Assembly: GCF_020379485.1 (NCBI RefSeq)
Contig: NC_063444.1
Span: 1,002,652 to 1,066,651 of the forward strand
Length of the DNA: 64,000 nt
Source: Brassica napus
Lineage: Eukaryota > Streptophyta > Magnoliopsida > Brassicales > Brassicaceae
Reading direction: 5' to 3'
Part shown: positions 12,562 to 24,268 of the stretch, one piece after another
Position numbering within the stretch: position 1 is the first letter of the stretch
Layout: every line of letters begins with the position of its first letter
The notes under the pieces: model-generated
Databases searched by the model: none
What the model saw: only the letters and a program-made list of their open reading frames with translations
What the model was told of the DNA's origin: nothing
Made by a program: the position numbers and the translations under genes

Positions 12562-12749
12562 GTATCTTCAACTTCACTCTATTTTTAATCTAAAATAAAA
12601 TTAGAAATGCTTTAAGTTTATTCTATTTTCAACTTCATAAAATGATAATTTAATAATGATTTTTTATTCTAAATATAGTAAAATTAAAATAAAATTAATT
12701 CTATTATGAAGTTGTTTTATTTTAGAATAAAAATAGAGTTTTCCTGCAT
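12562..12749. mobile_element. MITE-like foldback, same family as 38136 and 38631
   Basis: An AT-rich foldback with ATCTTCAACTTCACTCTA on the left and AAAATAGAGTTTTCCTGCAT on the right. Interior ATTCTA and TAGAATAAAA motifs resemble the ACTCTATTTTAGAGT elements near 38 kb. The copy is diverged and its boundaries are approximate. Confidence 0.4.
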
Positions 12750-12817
12750 TTTAAAAAATCTATATTCTAGAAAAAAAATGTTTCAAAAGGATACTTGTTA
12801 GACATTTTAAATATATA

Positions 12818-13400
12818 TAGTAGAACCTCTATAAATTAATACTTAATAAATTAATAATCTCTACAAATTAATAAATTTTACCGGTCCCAACTTAAGTCAG
12901 TTCAAAATTTGATACAAATTGATAAAATAATAAGATAATAATTTTCTAAGAAGTTTTTTTTTTCAGCACTAATTTTCTAAGAAGTTATATGTAAATATAT
13001 GGTCTCATTAAAATTATAAATTTATAATTTATATCTATACATATTTCATATAAGTAAGAAACTATTATTATATTGTTTGTTTTATATTCACAATGAAAGT
13101 ATCTTCATATTTTCTTAACACTTAATATATTTTTGATAAGATTTAGTAATATTATATTTAAAACAAATTTAAGTTCTATGCATATATATTAAATACACCA
13201 AATAATATAATAAAATTAATGTAAATGTCAAACTTCAAAAAATAACAATTAATGTATATACACTAAAGTCAAATATTTTTCTTAGAATAAATATATTTTA
13301 AAATAAGAAATTTAAATAAGAAAGCTTTTGTAAATTAATAACTCTATAAATTAATAAAATTTCAAAGTTTCAACATTATTAATTTATGGAAGTTCTACTG
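12818..13400. mobile_element. Emigrant/pogo-type MITE with TA target duplication
   Basis: The 583-bp element is flanked by TA at 12816-12817 and 13401-13402. The left end TAGTAGAACCTCTATAAATT and the right end (minus strand CAGTAGAACTTCCATAAATT) are inverted copies. They match the CAGTA..ACCTCTATAAATTAATA ends known for Arabidopsis Emigrant and its pogo-like relatives. Sub-terminal ATAAATTAATA repeats occur at both sides, as in that family. There is no transposase frame. A later 14-bp insertion sits inside it at 12956. Confidence 0.8.
12939..12986 (-). mobile_element. Micro-insertion: oligo(A) tail with 17-bp target duplication
   Basis: Perfect 17-bp direct repeats at 12939-12955 and 12970-12986 flank only 14 bases. 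On the minus strand these read GTGCTG followed by 8 A. The structure is that of a retroposon truncated to its extreme 3' end. It lies inside the Emigrant element and so post-dates it. Confidence 0.7.
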
Positions 13401-14016
13401 TACTATTTAATTATAAATTGTAAAATTCAAAAAAATTAATTATATTTATTAAAATCATATTGATTGAAAGTTATTAAAAATAGTTAGCAACAAGAATATG
13501 CATTGGTAGTCAAAATTTTATATGTTTTCTAATACATCTGATCGGAGATAATCTAACGTTATGGAAATTAATTTTATAGACATCCAATAAAAAGAGCCGA
13601 CGAGCTCTATTAAAATAAGGTGCATGAGCGTATTAATTTAACCCAATTATTTTAATTCCGTCCAAACAATAAAGACAAGATAGTATTAAATACTATTTTA
13701 TCTATATGTGTATATATATTGTCAGGGAAGATGAGATTGTTGTCTCTGTCTTAGAAAATATATAGAGAAAACCGAAAAAAGAAAGGAAAATATATATGCG
13801 AAAGTTATTAAGAGATTAGTGTCGGTGATGTTTTGAACTTCTCCTTTGCGGTTTCGTGTTCCTCCCTTCTCTTCTTGGCCCACGTGTTCGTCATATCTCC
13901 CTCCGCATGTAATCACTTCGCCGTCAAACTCACATCTTCTTCTTCTTCTCAAGTCTTTAGATCGGTGAAAACGTTGATTCTTACGTGGCTTTTTGGAATC
14001 TCCGGCGAAAACCCTT

Positions 14017-14604
14017 ATGGAGACAGCGAGGGAAGTGGCGGCGGCTGTACCTGCTTCGACGGTTGCGTCGACGGCGGCGACGAGAAAGAGAGAGAAACAG
14101 TATAAAGGGATAAGGATGAGGAAGTGGGGGAAGTGGGTGGCGGAGATCAGAGAGCCTAATAAACGGTCGAGGATATGGCTTGGCTCTTACTCTACTCCTG
14201 AGGCGGCGGCGAGAGCTTACGACACGGCGGTATACTATCTCCGGGGTCCTTCCGCTCGGCTTAACTTCCCGGAGCTTTTAGCCGGCGTTACGGTGGAGGG
14301 AGGAAACGGTGGTGGGGATATGTCGGCGGCTTATATAAGGAGAAAAGCGGCTGAGGTTGGAGCTCAGGTGGATGCGTTAGAAGCGGCGGGAGGGAATCGT
14401 CATCACCATCACCATCATCATCAACAACAACGTGGAAGTCATGAGTACGTGGATGATGATCATAGTCTTAATCATAGTGATTATCGTCTTAATGATGGTC
14501 ACAACGAGTGTACTAGTAAAGAAGAGTTTAAGAGGTGTAACGGGTCATGGGAAGCCGTTGATTTGAACAAACTACCCGACCCGGAAACTTCTGATGACGA
14601 TTAA
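14017..14604 (+). CDS. RAP2.10: RAP2.10, AP2/ERF transcription factor of the DREB A-5 group
   Basis: Single-exon nuclear DNA-binding protein of 195 residues, nearly the length of Arabidopsis RAP2.10. The AP2/ERF domain spans about residues 29-86 ([19 protein letters not shown] to [10 protein letters not shown]). Its sequence and the flanking [18 protein letters not shown] block identify the RAP2.9/RAP2.10 pair. A His-rich run lies near residues 129-135. The C-terminus has DLNKLP (182-187), a DLNxxP EAR motif that recruits TOPLESS-type co-repressors, so repression of DRE-type targets is expected. I start at the ATG at 14017; an upstream in-frame stretch has no ATG. The C-terminal tail is shorter than I recall for Arabidopsis, with an acidic end followed by TAA. 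The position after IRX14 matches At4g36900. Confidence 0.93.
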   Translation: METAREVAAAVPASTVASTAATRKREKQYKGIRMRKWGKWVAEIREPNKRSRIWLGSYSTPEAAARAYDTAVYYLRGPSARLNFPELLAGVTVEGGNGGGDMSAAYIRRKAAEVGAQVDALEAAGGNRHHHHHHHQQQRGSHEYVDDDHSLNHSDYRLNDGHNECTSKEEFKRCNGSWEAVDLNKLPDPETSDDD

Positions 14605-16229
14605 GGATCTTTCTCCGACCCACCACGAAAAAAACGTTGTAGAAGCAAGGAAGGTTTAGAGAATGTTTATCTTTATGATGCGCCGGAGGTTGCTAACATG
14701 CACCTCCACCCTGAGTTTGTGATCACTAGTCCTAAGTGTATTGATATATTTTCCATAAATAGTTTTCATTGATAACTCTTTCTAAAACTTCAATTATCGT
14801 ACTCAGAATCAAAGTGTTGCATGTTTGGGATATATGAAACAAATTAAACGATCTTCTCGTTTTCTTTTTGCTAGATACCCCTATTATTGATCAATTCGAT
14901 ATGTTTCTTTTGAATATAAAAAAAATTCTTCAAATATACATACTTTTAAAAATTCTTCTCATGATGTTGATTCAACTTGATCGTTAGTTTTCTCAGATAT
15001 AGAATAAACGAATTAGAACTCAGTTAGGTTTCAACTCTTAAGTACAGATCAGTGTACAGTTTAGTATTAGTTGGAGGATTATATAGGTAGAATATGCGGG
15101 TGGAAACACGGCGGCGAGTGAATAGCAAGCAGAAGCAGGAGACTTAGGTAATAGAAGTGAGTGTTTGGAGCTGAGAGGAGGAGCAGACAAAGAGTGTCCT
15201 ACAAAACAAATATGGTAAGTGGGTCTTCTTGTAACTTGTCCGATCTTAACAACTAAAGCTATGTCTATCTCCATTATCGTAACTACTAAAGTCATTTTGG
15301 AATTTTTATTTTTCTGCCCTATAATCTTTTGTTTTTGTGGGGTGAAGACAGCAAAAACTCATTTCAAAAACTTGATCCTTTCTTGTTAATGGTCTTGTTG
15401 TGAAAAGACTGACCAGGAACGTGTGGCTTTTTTTTTCTCTATGAGAGCCAAGACGTGAAACCTGACCAACTTTCTAGTTCATAATCCTTTTTTTATTAGT
15501 TTGCCTTCTAAAATCAGTGAAAGTTCAGATCCAACGGTGTTTTTGTCTTTTTATACTCCTATAAGATAGCCACAACAAAAGCTTGATTATTTTGCAGTTT
15601 CCTTGGACAGCAAATGATGAGCATGACCTTGCAACTAACTCTTTTTGTTTTGCAACTTACTATATTCTTTTTGTAATTAATTGGGCACATCATGTAAATT
15701 AAAGTTCCAAATTTTGAAAATGTTGCGCAACTGAAAACGAATAATCACATATACAATTGTACGGACGAAACTTAAGGTGGTGAGGGAAAGATATATTTGG
15801 TTGAACCAAAATCAACTAAAAACCTTAAAAGTACGGTTGTTACTTTGGTGGTTAACCAAATGTAGAAAGTGGTTAAATATTTTTTATAAAATAAAATTTA
15901 TAGAGCATAATTGGACGAGAATCAAATACCCAAAGCATCTGATAACCTAACCCATCAAACAAATGAGAAGCTGATTCTGCAGAAAAAAAGAAAAAAAGAA
16001 AAAAAGAAAGTAAGGACTGTACTTACCACTTACCAGAGTTAAACAAAAGCTGCGATGGGATCTTTGATGCTTCTAGAGTTTACTATAGGCTTCACTTAGA
16101 TGCCGAACTCTTGTAATATAAGTTACATTTCTATATAGTTCTAATACGAGGTACAATGTTGAATACTTGGTTTCTCACGCTTATTTTCTGCATCTACATG
16201 CTATTTTCTTGGTTTGGTTTATATCTTAT
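14605..16229. other. Intergenic spacer between RAP2.10 and the CBSX1 pseudogene
   Basis: It holds the RAP2.10 3' region, then AT-rich sequence with a short AAAAAAAG microsatellite near 15983-16010. An open frame at 15038-15295 (minus) lacks recognisable features. Confidence 0.5.
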
Positions 16230-18270
16230 TCAAGCGTTCATTTCACCAGTGCGCTTTGATTGAAGTGCGGTTCTAACCACGTTTCCTCTTGTGATGATAC
16301 CGACATTTTCCACAGGAAATATAAAAAGGATAAGCGATGCATGAGAAAGATGATGTAACTCAAATTAAATCTGAGATGGGTAGATGTTAAATCTCCCTTA
16401 CCAATTTGCCAGAATCTACAACAGGAAGTCTGCGATTAAATGGAAACAGAACAAGAAGACTAAGTTAGAGAAAAATGTAAAATCTGGATAAGGAAAAAAA
16501 TGACGGCACTGAAGATAAAGGTAAGACAATAACTTAGCAGCATCTTCGAGGTTGGTGTTTTCCTCAACAACAACTGGAGCTGGGTGTCCTCAAATGTCCA
16601 ACAAGCTTCCCATTGGTTTTGCTAACTAAATATTCTTATCGGAATCAATATATTACTATGATACAAGGTCACGAGATATGAAAACAAAAGAAATTTACAA
16701 ACCAACCATTTGGGAACGTTTAACATTAATTGTTAGATTAGGGTTTATTATGGGCTTCCAACTCAAAACCAATTGGTAATTAGTGGATTGGCTCTAACCC
16801 TTTATATAGTAGTAGATTAATTCTTATATTTTCGATGTGAGATGTTTTTTCATCAATACTCTCCCTCACGCTCAGACATCTAGGTCTGAAGCGTGGACAA
16901 TGTGGGAATAACATCCACAGAGGGCCCAACATCGGTATAGTAGTAGTAGTTGTAGTAAATTAGGTCAAAGGATCTTATCGCTCTGATACCATGTTAGATT
17001 CGGGTTTATTATGGGTTTCCAACTCAAAACCAATTAGCAATTAGTGGATTGGCCCTAACCTTTTATATATTACTTAATGTCCCATTGATTTTCCAATATG
17101 GGATACATATCCCTTAATACCCCTCCTCGAGATGATGGCTCTTACCGGCCAGAAATCTCAGAAATTTTTTAAGACAGTTATACTCGGTCGAGCGAGTCAA
17201 TTACGACCTATAAATACCCGGTCGGGTAGGATTAATATTAATTAGGGGTTTAACTTATTAGGATCTGAGCTCTGATACCATGTTAGATTAGGGTTTATTA
17301 TGGGCTTTCAACTCAAAACCAATTGGCAATTAGTGGATTGGCCCTAACCCTTTATATAGTAGCAGATTAATTCTTATATTTCCGATGTGAGATGTTTTTT
17401 CATCAATATTAATTAACATATCTTTGTAGAGGAAACTGAAGTGAATGCACGGTGAAGTTCAATTCACACTATATACTGATGATAATGTGAATCAGGCAAA
17501 CGAGAACAGCGAGGACAAAAAAAGAAAGAAAAAAAATCAATTTGAGTGTTTAGAAAAGCATTCAGGTTCAAAAATTGCTAATAGGAAAAGAGAGGGCCAC
17601 ATACTTACAAAGTGCTGTCAACCTCAGGGAACATGGCATTTTCTGTTCTTCCACTACCTATTAGATAAGCAAAAAAAAACAGCAAATAACGTTAAGGGTG
17701 TGAGAGAAGAAGCTTTTTGTTCATTTCACATTTGAGCGTGCTATCTCTTAACGAATGAGACACCAAGGTCATCATCATAACATTGGAATTTCAGGCTTTA
17801 TACCACTATGTGAGCAAGTAGCTTTCTTATATCTCCACTTCAAATGGAAAATATCTTGAAAACAAAGGAAATCAAATTACATCAAGTGGTATTAGCTGGC
17901 CCATTTACCAGTCCAAAGCCAACAAATCATAATCTGAAACAAGCCCAACCTGCAGCAATAAGGATTCCCTCAATAAGCATCCAACCTAACCGATATTTTC
18001 ACAAGTTAACCTCAATAAATACAAAAGTGGATACTAACCCATTTCCAGCCTTTATCTAGCACAGGAAACCATGTGACTCTATTCTCCTCAAGGATTTCCA
18101 GAGCTGTAGAGAAGGAAAAAAAAAGAGATCCATAGGTTGAAAAAGGCTCGCCTATTTTACGCAGTCCTGATGGAGTTTAGAGAGTATCAAACCATTGTAC
18201 CTTCATCCACAGTGATGATAGGTTTCACCACGTGCAAGTCATCCTTCTTTAGCATGGACACTCCACTTCT
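16230..18270 (-). pseudogene. CBSX1: CBSX1 (LEJ2) pseudogene, chloroplast CBS-domain protein
   Basis: Pieces of a two-CBS-domain plastid regulator of thioredoxin lie in order on the minus strand: DDLHVVKP (about 18205-18260), ALEILEENRVTWFPVLD (about 18040-18105), VSDYDLLALD (about 17905-17950), MFPEVDST (about 17615-17660), KTNGKLVG with NTNLEDAAK (16533-16620), LPVVDSGKL (16402-16429) and VGIITRGNVVRTAL to a stop at 16230. Lesions are several. An extra C in the sixth piece shifts the frame before VVVEE. Two short exon segments (WKTFN.. and LLETKYR-type) are not found. No transit-peptide exon is seen, and the last acceptor looks mutated. A TRIM element sits between the fourth and fifth pieces. 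Gene order fits At4g36910. Confidence 0.8.
16731..17408 (-). mobile_element. TRIM retrotransposon with three 128-bp LTRs
   Basis: Three direct copies of exactly 128 bp lie at 16731-16858, 16992-17119 and 17281-17408, each starting TGTTAGATT on the plus strand. On the minus strand, PBS TGGTATCAGAGC follows the 17281 and 16992 LTRs at 17269-17280 and 16980-16991, complementary to initiator Met-tRNA. A purine-rich tract (GTGAGGGAGAG) precedes the 16731 LTR. Five-base repeats TTAAT at 16726-16730 and 17409-17413 are the target duplication. There is no coding capacity, as usual for TRIMs (Katydid/Br class). The middle LTR differs from the outer two in one half, which indicates recombination between subfamilies. 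It lies within the CBSX1 pseudogene. Confidence 0.88.
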
Positions 18271-20105
18271 TAGATACAGAAACATTCAAAATATATACAG
18301 CCTTATGTGCTTAGTTACTTGTACAATATTCAAATCTAATTCTAGGATCAAACCCAACCAACACTACAGAAACAATCGAATCTCAGATGTGCAATTCACC
18401 ATGTTTAATCTAAAACATTTTTGATAATATCAGATAACTAACATGAAACATATATACAACAGTTTTGATGCCAAGGCAATGAATGCAGAATTATTTTGCC
18501 TACATTTTTAGTTTATGGCTGCAAAAACTTTGTTTTCAATCATTAGATTAGTTACCATTAGACTAAAGTCTCTCCACGTCTGTTCTTTCATATCATTTTT
18601 ACATGCAAAATTTTGTTTCTCTAGAGAGAAATATAAAATATACTACTTAAATGAGATATTTTCTTCAGACTTAAAACGAAAGAATCGTACTGCATCCTTT
18701 ACCTAAGCCTCAGTAAGACCTGACCCATCGTCCATCATGTAATTTAGTTATTTTGTGTGAAACATCGAAACAAATTAAAAGCAAATTAAAAAGTGAAAAA
18801 GGAAATGATTCCCATATTGATGAAAACTTGAAAAGGCGAAATAACTCGTTGGTCCCTCCATTAACTAACGTGAATTATTGCAAATGGGACCGTTCTAACA
18901 TTTGGGTGTGGTTTCGAAATAGTACTAAAAACAAGAGATAGAATTAAAACATAATTAAAGGAAATCAATTGTGTGTGTGTGTGTCGTCGGTGTCGAAGGA
19001 TGCTTGGGAAACCAAGTGGGGTTAATTTCAAAGATTTACAAAAATGGAAAGTCTTTGGACCGCAAAACGTATGGACATCGTACCTAAGTTCCTGACTCCT
19101 TGCTATATTTGTACATTAACGTGTTTCCCTTTGTCCCTTATTCATCTCCTTTAGATTTTTTTTTCCTCCTTCTCAATAATTTAACCCTAAGTCTTAATTT
19201 TCCCCAACCTATCCGGTGATTTACCCTTCACTTATTATTCCACTGTCTCCATCTTTTATTAACACATGAAGCATCATCATTCAAGTTCTCTGCATATGTT
19301 CCTAGTTATTTTAGATTACATTCAATGGCTTTGCTATCACTAATCAGTTTTGTCATTAGAAAGTTAGCTAATCTAGTACTTTCTTTCTTATACATTGCTT
19401 ATGTAGAAAATTAATTAGGCTCCCCTTTATGTAAATTAGGCACTTGAGCCACAAGAGAACAAACACGTATTACATCATAGAGTAGTAACCTTCAGCTAAT
19501 GAATAAATTTGGCCGGGTTGGGCTGGAAATTCATCAGAAAAAACGAAGTATTGTGATTTGAAACTTCAACATTCTTTTACTTCAAATTGTTCCCTTCATT
19601 CCTATGTTATTTACTGCTCGAGTCGAATCCAATTGTCTAAAAGAAAAGGAAAAAAATGCTCGTGAAGACATCGAGGACTCCAGGACCAGGAGTATCCACT
19701 ATCAGCTCGCTCACATGGCCCCCACATTTAACGAATAATAAACTACCACGTAAGCAATTAAAAACGGATCCTACTTAAGGATAGTTGGAAACCTATCAAG
19801 ATTTGGACAACCTCACAAATCGAGATTCTATCGATACCGTCCGATGTTTTCCACGTTCGCTAATCTCGGACTTGATTGCGATTCCAACATTATATATTTT
19901 TTTAATAAGACATATGTGGAAACTTTGGATATGAGCTTAGCTGTAAATCCTTATCTCCTAGATAATTAATAACGTTGTATTTGATACTCATGTTATGTCA
20001 ATGACATATGATTATAGTATTCAAGATATTTACGCATTATCAAACAAGATCCACATATTTGATTTGCACGAATTGAAGCTATTATACGTGGTACTCTCTA
20101 CGTGT

Positions 20106-20151
20106 CGACATTCTAGTTCTTTTTTTTTTTGAACACCCGACATTCTAGTTC
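20106..20151 (-). mobile_element. Micro-insertion: 18-bp oligo(A) tail with 14-bp target duplication
   Basis: Perfect 14-bp direct repeats (CGACATTCTAGTTC) at 20106-20119 and 20138-20151 flank 18 bases. On the minus strand these read GGTGTTC followed by 11 A. Confidence 0.7.
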
Positions 20152-22725
20152 ATGTACCTGAAATTGTCCATGTAGTTTTATGCAATAGACATACTTTCGA
20201 AATAATCCATTACACGTTTAATATGAAATTCAATAAAGATATATTAAGAAATCTAATTTATTCTTACTCGTCCAAACTGTGTAATGGATTATTTCGAAAT
20301 TGAGGTAGATATCATGTAGGCATTGATTCTTTTTATGTATGACATGTTAATGTACTAGGCATATTAACATCCGCATGTGACATCGTTGTGGCTGGTGGGA
20401 GTGTAATTTGTATTTATTTACTATGGAAACAGGACGTACAAGTATGTATTTGTTTGTTGGCATCAAATAAGAGTCTATATAGATTGTTGAAATGATCTCC
20501 TATGGTGTATATATTGCCTTTACTTAAACGTACATTCAATAATAACAGCTCTTTGAGTACAGTTTTGTCATATCATATATGTCGCATATCGAGGGAGTAT
20601 AAACTATAAAGATCTAATAATATCAGACGAAATTAAAATAATTATTTCTTTTTATTTGGACATATTTTGTTGCAGTTAAAATTAAATTTCACGGGGTGAT
20701 TGGAAATAATAAATAGTTTTTGTGGGCCTATTTTATTTGGAAGGAGATATAAGAGACAGAGTACCTCTCTGTAAAGTGGGCCTTGGGCTTTAATTATTAT
20801 TCACATACAAACGCATATATACATAAAAAGTATACATACATGTTGTACATAGAGATGTATCACAGACACAGACATATCACGTCTCTAACAAATCAAGCTT
20901 CGATATGCTAATAATATCGTATGTGGGTTTGTGTATAAATATAGCGAGAGAGAAATAATGGGACATGGAGAGAGAAGAGCAGTAGTTTCCACTTGAGGAA
21001 AGCAACATGTTCAACGAAAACCATTATTGGAATGTTTGTTATTGCATCCCACTCAAAATATGGACAACGTGCCTAATGTAAAAAGCTTTTTAGATGCTTA
21101 GGTGAAAGATATATTATCGCATGTTTGACTGGTTTTGGTTTGTTACATTAATACCATGCCTCAATATATATCTTATATAAATGTTTTGTGTTGGTTTTGA
21201 TTGAACATATTATTTACTTTTAAACTATCTGTAGTCATTACAATGATTTTGTAATAAAGTCAGTGGTAAATTCACAAAGTGGGTGGTGACACGGCAACCT
21301 CAGATTTTGATTCAAAACGTTGTGAGAGCACAGTCTTTCCTCTGGACCCAACATAAACACGAAATAAAAATGTATGTTTCCCTTTCCGACACAAGTCCTT
21401 CTCCTTCATCTTTCTCTCTTTTTCTGTATCTTTCACTTGTTTGTTTTCTCAATTAAAAAGAAAACAAAATGATTATATTTTCATACAGATTTTTGTGGAG
21501 GCTTCTCTACAAAAAGTCATGAAGTAACTGATTTTCGTATATTAAGAATAAAAAATGATGGAGGTGATGTCAAGAATGACGATTTTTGTCACAAAAAAAA
21601 TATAAATAAACGAATCTAGCAATCCACTCTTATTACAATACCAAATGTATAGTTGGCTCCAGCATTGTAGTCAGAAACAAAACAACGTCTCGGGTCCGAG
21701 CGAGTGCGAAACACTCAACGAGCGGAGCAAGGAGTGATAACATACGCGTACGAATATCGCGTGAGGTAAAAAATACGAGGTAGAGAGAAACGAAAGGGCA
21801 TTGGTGGATGAAAGTGGACCCCGCAGTTTGTCCGTACTAATGGATTGATCTTTTCTGGTAACATTTTCCTTTTCTTCTCATAATTCGTTTTTCCCTTTTT
21901 TGCTATAACCAAAAATCTCTTTGCTTTTATTTATTTATTTACCTTGATATCCTTGAATGTCGTCATATTTTCAAATTAGCCTCAAGATTTATCTGTGCCA
22001 CTCGTTTTCTAAGTAATCGAATTTATATTTGTTCTGGACACTGAACAGAACCTGCTTGAGGAACACCATAAAACTTAAAAACTGTGAAATTTATCCAAAA
22101 ATCATATACTGTTATTTGAAAACTTCACAAAAGAAACATTTGGCCAAAAGTTTCTAAGAGCACCATTATTGGTATAATATCTAAAAATGGGTTTTCATAA
22201 GTTTTATATTGATATGTTAATGTGTTATGATTATTTAGTTAATTTTTTTTATTGTGAAATTAAACCATTTACCTAGAGACACGTATGACAAAAGCATAAA
22301 AGGAGATTCTGATCAGTCCGCTTTAGAGATATCATCTATTCTCTTTCCAACTGTTTTGTATTTCATTATTTCTATTTGTTTAGATATCCTGTTAAAATTA
22401 ACTGATAGAGTTGTTCTAAGTTTTTTTATTCTGTTTAGTCTAAAAATTTAGCATTGATAGCGAAAAAATGGCAAAATGATTAAGTGACTACATGTAAATT
22501 CACACAAAATAACTATGTAACTGATCTTGGTTTTAGCGTTATTTTTGGTTGTAGGTGAAAATAATGTGAAAAATGGAGAGATGATAATTACTGAAAAATA
22601 TTTATAGGTGAGAAGAGTAAACCTAAAATCAATATTTACTCAAGTTTTGTGCTGAAAGCTTAAAATTAGTCGTTAGAGAACAATTGTAGGTGTTTTCGTA
22701 GATGAAATTAATTATTAAAAATACT

Positions 22726-22833
22726 TAAATTCGATAAAAGTAATATCGCCACAAAATCAACATAGATGTACTTAATATTCAGAAAAATATAAATTCGATA
22801 AAAGTAATATCGCCACAAAATCAACATAGATGT
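22726..22833. repeat. Perfect 44-bp direct repeat, period 64
   Basis: Positions 22726-22769 and 22790-22833 are identical. Such identity in fast-evolving spacer indicates a recent tandem duplication. Confidence 0.85.
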
Positions 22834-24045
22834 TCGAAACAAAAATCATAAAAGTAACTTTGGTGGTGAATTGTCAAAGTTATGAATTTGTTGTTTACTC
22901 ATTGCATACGACGTGTTTAGTCAAAAGACTCGAACCCATTAAAACAAGCAAAATAAGAAAGTTAAGAAACATCTATGTCAAAACAAAAGTCTTTACGTTC
23001 CTTTTTACTTCTTCTCAAATAAATTTGGAGAAAAAGGGGATCAAATCATGAAATCAACGAGACCTTCATTTGTAAAACATTTATAACAAGTTAGCCTACA
23101 GCATTGAGAGTTACTCGTTTGAAAGCAATTATTGCGTTTAGGTACATTGTCAAACATTTTTTAAAAAGGAAGCAGTTCTATGGTAAAGCTCAAGCAAGAA
23201 AAAATCTAGATTAGGTGAACAAAGTAGTCAAAGAACCAAGCCTCTGGTTAGAACAGCCTATTTAAAGAAAACGGATAGTTAGAGATCAACTGATTTATGG
23301 TTTCAGACATAGTTAAAGTTTGGGCAAAGTATTTTCGTAAAAATAAAAAGCTTTCACCAATCCAGCCTCGGTAAGTAAATACAACTAGAAATAAATTATT
23401 ATCATTTCGAAATTATTATTAGTACCTAGTAATTTATAACTAGTAACTCCTAAAAACTACATGTGAAGTCTATATATTGCTTGTCTTCGAGAAATTACTG
23501 TTTTTGGAACTTAACTTCAAACATACATAAACTTAAATCTCATCTACTTTAATTTGTCCGATCATGAAAACACCTATTAATTGTACATAAATATACACAT
23601 TTAACATATATAGATCCATGCGTGATCTATCTATGTATATTCTCTTAGCTTTTATTCATATATATAACAAGGAAAAAACCAAAGAAAAAGCTTTGTTCTA
23701 AAGCTAAAGTATATCAGTTTCGGCAAAATTGTGGGGTTTTTAAGTAATATATCAAACTATTCATTTCCTTGCAAAAAATACCTTTTGTAGATTGCTTGCC
23801 GAACCAAGCCGTGGACTTTACTTTCTTAAAACATGAAATTACATATTAGTGGAATCTTTGATTAATCAGCGATGATGTTTTGTATAATAAAAGTGGAAAA
23901 TATTTTTTAAAGAAAATAAAGAAACACCAATACGAGGAATTGTTTCGAATATAATCTTTTTTCCAAAGAAAGCAAGTGGTTAGAGAGAGAATAATATTAT
24001 TTTAAAATAGTGAAGAGAGGGAGAAAGGGCAATGGAAGTAAATAC

Positions 24046-24051
24046 TATAAA
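24046..24051 (+). promoter_or_regulatory. Possible TATA box of APETALA2
   Basis: TATAAA lies about 220 bases upstream of the AP2 ATG, followed by a CT-rich leader typical of plant 5' UTRs. This is motif evidence only; a leader intron is possible. Confidence 0.35.
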
Positions 24052-24268
24052 GGAAAGGATAAAAATGAAAGTTTTCGTAGAAGCAAACTCTGAAAATAAA
24101 TTTCAATTTTCTTCTCTCTCTCTTGAAACTCTTTTTCTTTGCTACCAACCAAAGTTCTCTCTTCTTTGGTTTCTCTTATTTAGCTTACAACCTTGAGGAG
24201 AATCAAACCAGAGAGAGGATTCAAGTTTGAAACCTCAAAGATCAAAAAAATCTTTAGGACCAAAAAAA

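Larger units (their letters stand above)
18300..24040. other. Long AP2 upstream spacer
   Basis: About 5.7 kb without a gene I can defend. It has a short GT microsatellite at 18970-18985, a TATAAATATAG motif near 20933 followed by transcript-like purine-rich sequence to 21060, and a GC-richer block at 21640-21830. These could hold AP2 regulatory DNA or a noncoding transcript. No open frame shows coding character. Confidence 0.45.

Noticed and set aside
15038..15295. 85-codon minus-strand gene
   Set aside because: No domain, no promoter or splice context, and composition like the spacer.
20930..21060. MicroRNA precursor upstream of AP2
   Set aside because: A TATA-like motif is present, but I could not fold a convincing long hairpin or recognise a mature miRNA.
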